Positions 6,642 to 10,252 of a stretch of 10,252 nucleotides of DNA are shown one piece after another (positions within the stretch are counted from its first letter, which is position 1; each line of letters opens with the position of its first letter). The translations under genes were made by a program, and so were the position numbers. Below the pieces are notes generated by a model that made no database searches, was not told the DNA's origin, and was given only the letters and a program-made list of their open reading frames with translations. Source of the DNA: Christensenella sp. UBA767 (GTDB lineage: Bacteria > Bacillota > Clostridia > Christensenellales > CAG-917); assembly GCA_002297185.1 (NCBI GenBank), contig DBJV01000097.1, forward strand, positions 1 to 10,252, in the 5' to 3' direction.

Positions 6642-6646
6642 CATAA
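6629..6646. promoter_or_regulatory. Tandem TGACATAA pair at the galM 3' end
   Basis: TGACATAA occurs at 6629-6636 and 6639-6646, spaced 10 bp, one helical turn. The second copy contains the galM stop codon. The same 8-mer forms the core of the 14-bp direct repeats in front of galM. It sits about 150 bp before the acyltransferase start. A shared operator is possible; a chance match near a stop codon cannot be excluded. Confidence 0.3.
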
Positions 6647-6673
6647 AAATTGCCTAATCGCAACAAAAAATTT

Positions 6674-6689
6674 GCGGTATAAAAACCGC
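6674..6689. other. Small hairpin between galM and the acyltransferase
   Basis: GCGGT (6674-6678) and ACCGC (6685-6689) enclose ATAAAA. No T-run follows on the plus strand, so termination after galM is doubtful; a T-run lies on the other strand, where no gene ends. The rest of 6642-6792 is AT-rich and shows no gene. Confidence 0.3.
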
Positions 6690-6792
6690 TTAAAATCGAT
6701 AAAAGCAATTAAGCAAAAGCAGTTCTGCAAAATGAACACAAATGACGAAAAAGACGTTTTACAATAACGAAACGAAAGGATAAAATACGGAT

Positions 6793-7539
6793 ATGGACGT
6801 AATCCAAAACAAGCTTGACGTTTTTCAAAAACTCGTAAACGAAGGCATGGACGCAAAAAATACCGTCCTTGCGCTCAAACTTATTGGCATAGAAGGCTAT
6901 GACGAGGACACCATAAAGTCCTTCAAACTCTGGGGCGATTATATGCCTATGTCGGATGAAAATCCCTACACCGAGGCGCAACGCAATTTGCATATTTTGT
7001 GGGAAAGCATAGACAGAGTTCCGCTCGGAGTAAACTGCGCATTTGCCGTGCCGTTCAGACAAATCATCGCAAGCAAACTTTTCAAAAAATGCGGCGTAGG
7101 ATTCGTTGCAAACGAGGGGTGCAGATTCAACTACGTCAACCAAATCGAAATCGGCGACAACGTATCTTGGAACGCCGGTTGCTATATCGATTCAAAGGGC
7201 GGAGTGAAGTTTGGCGACTTTGCAATGCTCACTGAATACGTCAAGATTTTCTCGCATTCGCACAGCGAACACGACCATATGGTGAGAGAATACAATGGCG
7301 TTGAAATCGGCGCATACGCAAAAGTCTATACCAACGCAACCATACTCCCGGGCGTCAAACTTGGCACGGGCGCAGTCGTGGCAACGGGTGCAATCGTGAC
7401 GAAAAGCGTGGACGATTTTACGCTTGTTTCGGGCATTCCTGCAAGAGTGCAGCGCATGCGCAAATTTGGCGGAAAAGACCTCAAAGAAATGAATCAATAT
7501 ATGATGAAAAATAGGCTTTTCCAAACCTACGATGACTAA
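6793..7539 (+). CDS. Hexapeptide-repeat (left-handed beta-helix) acyltransferase
   Basis: A 248-residue predicted acyl- or acetyltransferase acting in the cytoplasm, likely on a sugar or sugar-like acceptor with an acyl-CoA donor. Residues about 100-220 show hexapeptide-type turns: IEIGDNVSWNAGCYI, VKFGDFAMLT, VEIGAYAKVYTNATILPGVKLGTGAVV, ending in the GIPARV signature (214-219) typical of the maltose/NodL-like group. A histidine cluster (FSHSHSEHDH, 153-162) is where the catalytic histidine is expected. Residues 1-98 are a helical region with YMPMSDENPYTEAQRNLHILWESI, longer than the short leader of maltose acetyltransferases. The start ATG has AAAGGA (6775-6780) upstream at a long 12-base spacing. 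It is 151 bp after galM and may be a separate transcript. Substrate is unknown. Confidence 0.85.
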   Translation: MDVIQNKLDVFQKLVNEGMDAKNTVLALKLIGIEGYDEDTIKSFKLWGDYMPMSDENPYTEAQRNLHILWESIDRVPLGVNCAFAVPFRQIIASKLFKKCGVGFVANEGCRFNYVNQIEIGDNVSWNAGCYIDSKGGVKFGDFAMLTEYVKIFSHSHSEHDHMVREYNGVEIGAYAKVYTNATILPGVKLGTGAVVATGAIVTKSVDDFTLVSGIPARVQRMRKFGGKDLKEMNQYMMKNRLFQTYDD

Positions 7540-7551
7540 TTGCAAGGCAAG

Positions 7552-7583
7552 AATTAATAATTAATAATTATTAATTAATAATT
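7552..7583. repeat. AT-rich palindrome
   Basis: The core TAATTAATAATTATTAATTA (7558-7577) is a perfect 20-bp palindrome. It extends to 32 bp (7552-7583) with one mismatched position pair. It lies 13 bp after the acyltransferase stop and directly before the hairpin at 7584-7609. It may be the fold of a repeat element or help end transcription. Only one copy occurs in this window. Confidence 0.6.
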
Positions 7584-7609
7584 GCGGAATATTCCACCTG
7601 TCATTCCGC
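7584..7609. repeat. GCGGAAT hairpin, part of an intergenic repeat
   Basis: GCGGAAT (7584-7590) pairs with ATTCCGC (7603-7609) around a 12-base loop; with one bulged C the stem extends as ATTGCGGAAT/ATTCCGCCAAT. The right side, CCTGTCATTCCGCC followed by GTTGAGTGAGGAA, resembles the CTGTCATTC...GAGGAATC class of dispersed repeats. It joins the AT palindrome with no gap, so the two may be one element. No clear promoter was fixed between this and the phosphatase start; TATATAAA at 7648-7655 lacks a well spaced -35. Confidence 0.5.
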
Positions 7610-7672
7610 CAATGTTGAGTGAGGAAACTTGCAATCTTCAATACCAATATATAAACAAAAATAGACGTTGAT

Positions 7673-8314
7673 ATGAAATATAAGTTATACATATTTGACC
7701 TTGACGGGACGATACTCGATACGCTGACGGACTTGTGGAGAGCGGTCAATTACACTATGTGTAAAACGGGATATCCCACGCTCACAAAAGAGCAAGTGGC
7801 GGACAGGACGGGCAACGGCATTGCAAGGCTTGTAAAACTCAGTTTACCCGAAGGTGTAGGCGAGGACGTGCAAAAGAATGCGTTTGCGATATTCAAGGAA
7901 TATTACGTGGAGCATTGCGCCGACAACACAAAGCCTTACGAGCGCATAAAAGACGTGATTGCCACTCTCAAAGAGAGTGGGGCGAGGTGCGCCGTGATAT
8001 CCAACAAGGCAGACGAGGCGGTGCAAAAGCTTGCAAAGGACTATTTTGACGGCTTGTTTGACGTGGTTATGGGGCAGAAAGACGGAGTGCGCCAAAAGCC
8101 GTATCCCGACGAGGTTGAAAGCGTACTTAAAGAACTTGACGTAAAAGCGCAAGACGCCGTGTATATAGGCGATAGTGAAGTTGACGTGCAGACCGCCAAA
8201 AACGCAGGTCTCGACCTCATTGCGGTAAGTTGGGGATTCCGTGGCAAAGCACGCCTTATAGAGAGCGGCGCAAAGGTGATTATCGACTCGCCCGAGCAGA
8301 TACTCGAATATTGA
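7673..8314 (+). CDS. HAD-family phosphatase, phosphoglycolate phosphatase-like
   Basis: A 213-residue cytoplasmic HAD hydrolase, subfamily IA, that removes phosphate from a small phosphorylated metabolite; phosphoglycolate is the usual annotation for this form but is not proven. Motif I is FDLDGT at 8-13 with nucleophile Asp9 and acid Asp11; motif II is VISNK with Ser110; motif III Lys142 is in RQKPYP; motif IV is GDSEVD at 166-171 with Asp167 and Asp171. A helical cap lies between about 15 and 80. Length is normal for the family. The ATG at 7673 starts the conserved YIFDLDGT strand, but no clear ribosome binding site precedes it. The YjbR-like gene begins 16 bases after its stop, suggesting one transcript. 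Confidence 0.87.
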   Translation: MKYKLYIFDLDGTILDTLTDLWRAVNYTMCKTGYPTLTKEQVADRTGNGIARLVKLSLPEGVGEDVQKNAFAIFKEYYVEHCADNTKPYERIKDVIATLKESGARCAVISNKADEAVQKLAKDYFDGLFDVVMGQKDGVRQKPYPDEVESVLKELDVKAQDAVYIGDSEVDVQTAKNAGLDLIAVSWGFRGKARLIESGAKVIIDSPEQILEY

Positions 8315-8330
8315 CGGATTGTTAAACAAT

Positions 8331-8708
8331 ATGAATAGAATTGAATTTGAGGATTATATCAAAAACAATTATAACGCAGAGCCTGAATTTCCGTGGTCAA
8401 AGTATCCGTCGTACGAGGTGTTTCGTCACAAAAACAACAAAAAGTGGTTTGCGCTTATTATGAATATTTCCAAAGATAAATTGGGATTGCAAGGAAACGA
8501 TAGCGTTGACGTAGTGAACTTGAAATGCAGTCCTATGTTGATCGGAACGCTGATTGACGGAGAGAGTATTTTCTCTGCATACCATATGAGCAAAGCAAAT
8601 TGGATAACCGTCGTATTGGACGAAAATATCGATGAAGATAAAATTAAAATGCTTTTGGATATCAGTTTTGAAATGACGGCTGTTAAAATAAAAAGTAAGA
8701 GAATTTGA
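8331..8708 (+). CDS. MmcQ/YjbR-family protein
   Basis: A 125-residue small cytoplasmic protein of the MmcQ/YjbR family, a double-wing-like fold sometimes called DNA-binding though its role is not known. Family features seen are YPSYEVFRHKNNKKWFALIM (about 25-44), the DVVNLKC strand (60-66), and HMSKANWITVVLD (85-97) matching the usual HM-K-HWITV pattern. The ATG at 8331 is chosen; an in-frame TTG at 8319 would add four residues and has no better ribosome binding site. GGAT at 8316-8319 is the only weak candidate. Codon and base use are more AT-rich than in the neighbouring genes. It ends upstream of a terminator shared with the convergent membrane-protein gene. Confidence 0.85.
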   Translation: MNRIEFEDYIKNNYNAEPEFPWSKYPSYEVFRHKNNKKWFALIMNISKDKLGLQGNDSVDVVNLKCSPMLIGTLIDGESIFSAYHMSKANWITVVLDENIDEDKIKMLLDISFEMTAVKIKSKRI

Positions 8709-8735
8709 TATAAAACTACTATATAAAACACAATT

Positions 8736-8776
8736 AAAAAAGACCAACAAGTGATATCGTCGGTCTTTTATTTTTT
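8736..8776. terminator. Bidirectional intrinsic terminator
   Basis: AAAAGACC (8738-8745) pairs with GGTCTTTT (8762-8769) around a 16-base loop. The plus strand continues TTTTATTTTTT; the minus strand continues into a run of T from the A-run at 8736-8741. It sits between two genes that point at each other, ending the phosphatase-YjbR transcript and the yitT-like transcript. Confidence 0.75.
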
Positions 8777-8800
8777 CCAAAAGTGAATTAAAGTCGTCTT

Positions 8801-9973
8801 TTATTCGATTGTTGTTTTGGTGGTTTCCGTTTGGATGTCCGTTACGGGAGTCGTTTGGACGTCGGCTGCGACGTATTGAGTGGCTTGGACGTCGGTATCT
8901 ATATCGACTTGCGAGGGAAAATCGTTGTCGTGGAGATGCTCGGAGGGGATGAAATCGGACATATCGATTTGATCGACTTCGTTCTTTCTCAAAAGTCTGC
9001 CGCCTGCAAAGCCTTTGCCTGCGACTTCCGCCGCTTGTGTGACGTACATAAACGCTTGCGGATCGCACGCTTTTACGATGTCTTTGACACGGTTTACTTG
9101 CTTTTTGGACGTTACGCAAAGAATTACGTTATGTTCTTTGCCTGTGTAGTAACCGACGGATTTGGACACGGTTACGCCTCTGTGCAGTTGCACGGAAAGT
9201 TCGTGTGCGATGGCATCCGATTTGTCCGTGATGATTGTGAATACAAGAGAGGACATCAAGCCCGATTCCACTATATCGCAGACTTTGGATTGGGTGTAGA
9301 GCGATATAAACGAGAAGAGAACGGGAGAAAGCAGCGTGACCATAATTTCGGACGCATCGGTCATTCCTTTCACCTTGGGGATGCTCAAAAAGCCTGAAAT
9401 GACTGCAACCACGCAGTCGCAAGCGGTTATCCACCATTGGGTGTGAGCAGCGGGATTGTGAGCGTATATCATCTTGCCTATGATATCCGTGCCTCCTATA
9501 CTGAGGTCTTGGCGGAACATAAAGCCCATAGACACGCCCGCGCAAGCACCGCCTGCAAGAGCCGCAAGGAGTTTTAGTCCGTATTCTTTTTCGCCCACTG
9601 CAAATTGAGGGCAACCGACCGCTGCAAACATATACATCAAGCCCGAGAAGATAAGCACGCATATTGCGGTGGTTATGGCAAATCTCTTGTCAAGCGCTTT
9701 GTACGCTATCAAGAAGAGGGGAATATTCATTATTATTGTGAAAATACCGGGGTCAAACAAACTGTTTGAAAGCATACGCACTCCCTCGATGGGGCTATCT
9801 ACCGCAGCAAGGTGAATGAGTGCGGCAAGTCCGCCTATTCCGCCCGGTGCAAAGCCGTTTGGATTTATAAAAATGTATGCCGAAAACGATCTCAAAAACG
9901 AGAGTAAAACCATCAAGGCAAATATTTTGAGCCAGTACGTCGTTTGATTTTTGTCCAAAGTAAGCTTTTTCAT
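8801..9973 (-). CDS. YitT-family membrane protein with DUF2179 domain
   Basis: A 390-residue integral membrane protein. The N-terminal YitT (DUF161) region shows about six hydrophobic segments near 14-36, 74-92, 98-120, 133-155, 180-200 and 209-228, with GGIGGLAALIH (44-54) and IGGTDIIGKMIY (159-170), both typical family motifs. A cytoplasmic DUF2179 domain follows at about 240-320 (YTGKEHNVILCVTSKKQVNRVKDIVK). Function in this family is not established; transport has been suggested. Residues about 325-390 are an acidic, Thr/Val/Gln-rich tail with DVQAT, DVQTT and DIQTE, beyond the usual family end. The ATG at 9973 is chosen for its GGTGGG ribosome binding site (9977-9982); a TTG at 10057 in frame would add 28 residues but overlaps the predicted promoter. 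It is convergent to the YjbR gene. Confidence 0.9.
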   Translation of the reverse strand: MKKLTLDKNQTTYWLKIFALMVLLSFLRSFSAYIFINPNGFAPGGIGGLAALIHLAAVDSPIEGVRMLSNSLFDPGIFTIIMNIPLFLIAYKALDKRFAITTAICVLIFSGLMYMFAAVGCPQFAVGEKEYGLKLLAALAGGACAGVSMGFMFRQDLSIGGTDIIGKMIYAHNPAAHTQWWITACDCVVAVISGFLSIPKVKGMTDASEIMVTLLSPVLFSFISLYTQSKVCDIVESGLMSSLVFTIITDKSDAIAHELSVQLHRGVTVSKSVGYYTGKEHNVILCVTSKKQVNRVKDIVKACDPQAFMYVTQAAEVAGKGFAGGRLLRKNEVDQIDMSDFIPSEHLHDNDFPSQVDIDTDVQATQYVAADVQTTPVTDIQTETTKTTIE

Positions 9974-9986
9974 ATTCCCACCCACG

Positions 9987-10003
9987 CGGAAACTACGTTT
10001 CCG
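9987..10003 (-). promoter_or_regulatory. Leader hairpin before the YitT-family gene
   Basis: CGGAAAC (9987-9993) and GTTTCCG (9997-10003) are perfect arms around TAC. The hairpin lies four bases upstream of the GGTGGG ribosome binding site in the predicted 5' leader. It could influence ribosome access; no known riboswitch is recognised. Confidence 0.4.
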
Positions 10004-10016
10004 TAATGCATAAACA

Positions 10017-10045
10017 AGATTAAGAATTTCTATGATAAAAGTCAA
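10017..10045 (-). promoter_or_regulatory. Possible sigma-70 promoter of the YitT-family gene
   Basis: On the minus strand TTGACT (10040-10045) is followed by 17 bases and TAATCT (10017-10022). The -35 box is five of six to consensus, the -10 box only three of six. GTCAA-GCGTT-TTGAC (10041-10055), a small dyad, covers the -35 box and could be an operator. Confidence 0.4.
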
Positions 10046-10073
10046 GCGTTTTGACAATTTGGCGATTTACAAA

Positions 10074-10109
10074 AAAATATCATACATTTGTATGGTATTT
10101 TAATATAAT
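10074..10109 (+). promoter_or_regulatory. 28-bp dyad (TACATTTGTA centre) next to a TATAAT box
   Basis: AAAATATCATAC (10074-10085) and GTATGGTATTTT (10090-10101) are inverted arms with one mismatch and ATTT between. The centre, TACATTTGTA (10083-10092), fits TACANNTGTA, the known core of CopY and BlaI/MecI-type operators. A perfect TATAAT follows at 10104-10109; 17 bp upstream of it lies CATACA, a poor -35. The arrangement looks like a repressor site over a plus-strand promoter for a gene beyond the right edge. It could also serve the divergent minus-strand gene. Confidence 0.4.
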
Positions 10110-10114
10110 TTTAA

Positions 10115-10138
10115 TACACAGATGATTATTATTGTGTA
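10115..10138. other. TACACA/TGTGTA inverted repeat
   Basis: TACACA (10115-10120) and TGTGTA (10133-10138) flank a 12-base AT-rich loop. It would lie at the start of a transcript from the TATAAT at 10104-10109 and just before AGGAAG (10138-10143), a ribosome-binding-like site. Six base pairs could be chance. Confidence 0.3.
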
Positions 10139-10148
10139 GGAAGTGGAA

Positions 10149-10247
10149 TTGACAGAAAAGGGATTTTATGTAATAATAAAATCACCTTTGCGCCGAATGC
10201 TAAACACGTGTCACTTATCTCGAAGAGATAACTTGACACATATTTAG
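10149..10247 (+). other. Possible small ORF (32 codons) overlapping a palindrome
   Basis: A TTG at 10149 has AGGAAG (10138-10143) at good spacing, and the frame stays open for 32 codons to TAG at 10245-10247. The peptide would start MTEKGFYVII and end RRDNLTHI. The last two thirds lie within a long inverted repeat, so the frame may be open by chance in a repeat element. No family is recognised. Confidence 0.2.
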
Positions 10248-10252
10248 GCGCA
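10189..10252. repeat. Long imperfect inverted repeat, cut by the window end
   Basis: Nested arms pair in order: TGCGCC (10189-10194) with GGCGCA (10247-10252), TAAA (10201-10204) with TTTA (10243-10246), GTGTCA (10208-10213) with TGACAC (10234-10239), and TTATCTC (10215-10221) with GAGATAA (10225-10231) around GAA. A six-base bulge GAATGC and small mismatches interrupt the left arm. The outer arms reach the last base, so the element may go on beyond the window. It has the look of a miniature inverted-repeat element or a structured leader. Confidence 0.6.

Noticed and set aside
6674..6689. Terminator after galM
   Set aside because: The stem is short and no T-run follows on the plus strand; listed only as a hairpin.
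8831..9397. 188-codon plus-strand open frame opposite the YitT-family gene
   Set aside because: It is antisense to a clear membrane protein, and no ribosome binding site or domain supports it.
9974..10057. Upstream TTG start adding 28 residues to the YitT-family protein
   Set aside because: The ATG at 9973 has a good ribosome binding site and begins the usual N-terminus, while the TTG lies upstream of the predicted promoter.

Overview
The window looks like a chromosomal segment from an uncultured, probably anaerobic fermentative member of the Bacillota (Clostridia-like). The basis is the gene content (an ATP-type and a PPi-type phosphofructokinase side by side, an RlmD/RlmCD-type rRNA methylase with four cluster cysteines, a YitT/DUF2179 membrane protein), mostly strong AGGAG-type ribosome binding sites, moderate GC in genes with AT-rich gaps, and many small palindromic repeats between genes. 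No genus can be named from the sequence alone. There is no rRNA, tRNA, CRISPR array or complete transposon.

Layout. Bases 1-244 hold an array of six small hairpins joined by the spacer AATATCAC(T), ending just before the ribosome binding site of pfkA. A plus-strand block follows: pfkA (ATP-type, 245-1231), pfp (PPi-type, 1299-2552), an alpha/beta-hydrolase (2646-3869) and an rlmD-like 23S rRNA m5U methylase (3863-5296, overlapping the hydrolase stop). Bases 5297-5621 hold a different dispersed repeat, a second hairpin array built from the same stem types, and two 14-bp direct repeats in front of galM (5622-6641). Next come a hexapeptide-repeat acyltransferase (6793-7539), an AT palindrome plus hairpin (7552-7609), a HAD phosphatase (7673-8314) and a YjbR-family protein (8331-8708). 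A bidirectional terminator separates these from a convergent YitT-family membrane protein on the minus strand (8801-9973). The right end (9974-10252) is non-coding: a probable yitT-side promoter, a 28-bp dyad centred on TACATTTGTA beside a perfect TATAAT, and a long imperfect inverted repeat cut by the window edge.

How the genes fit together. pfkA, pfp and galM serve sugar entry and upper glycolysis: GalM equilibrates aldose anomers, PfkA makes the irreversible ATP-driven step, and Pfp makes the same step reversibly with pyrophosphate. The other genes are housekeeping or accessory functions with no visible pathway link. No complete undescribed multi-gene system was found. The most unusual content is intergenic: modular hairpin arrays whose stems change sequence but keep pairing, paired TGACATAA motifs flanking galM, and the palindromes at the right edge.
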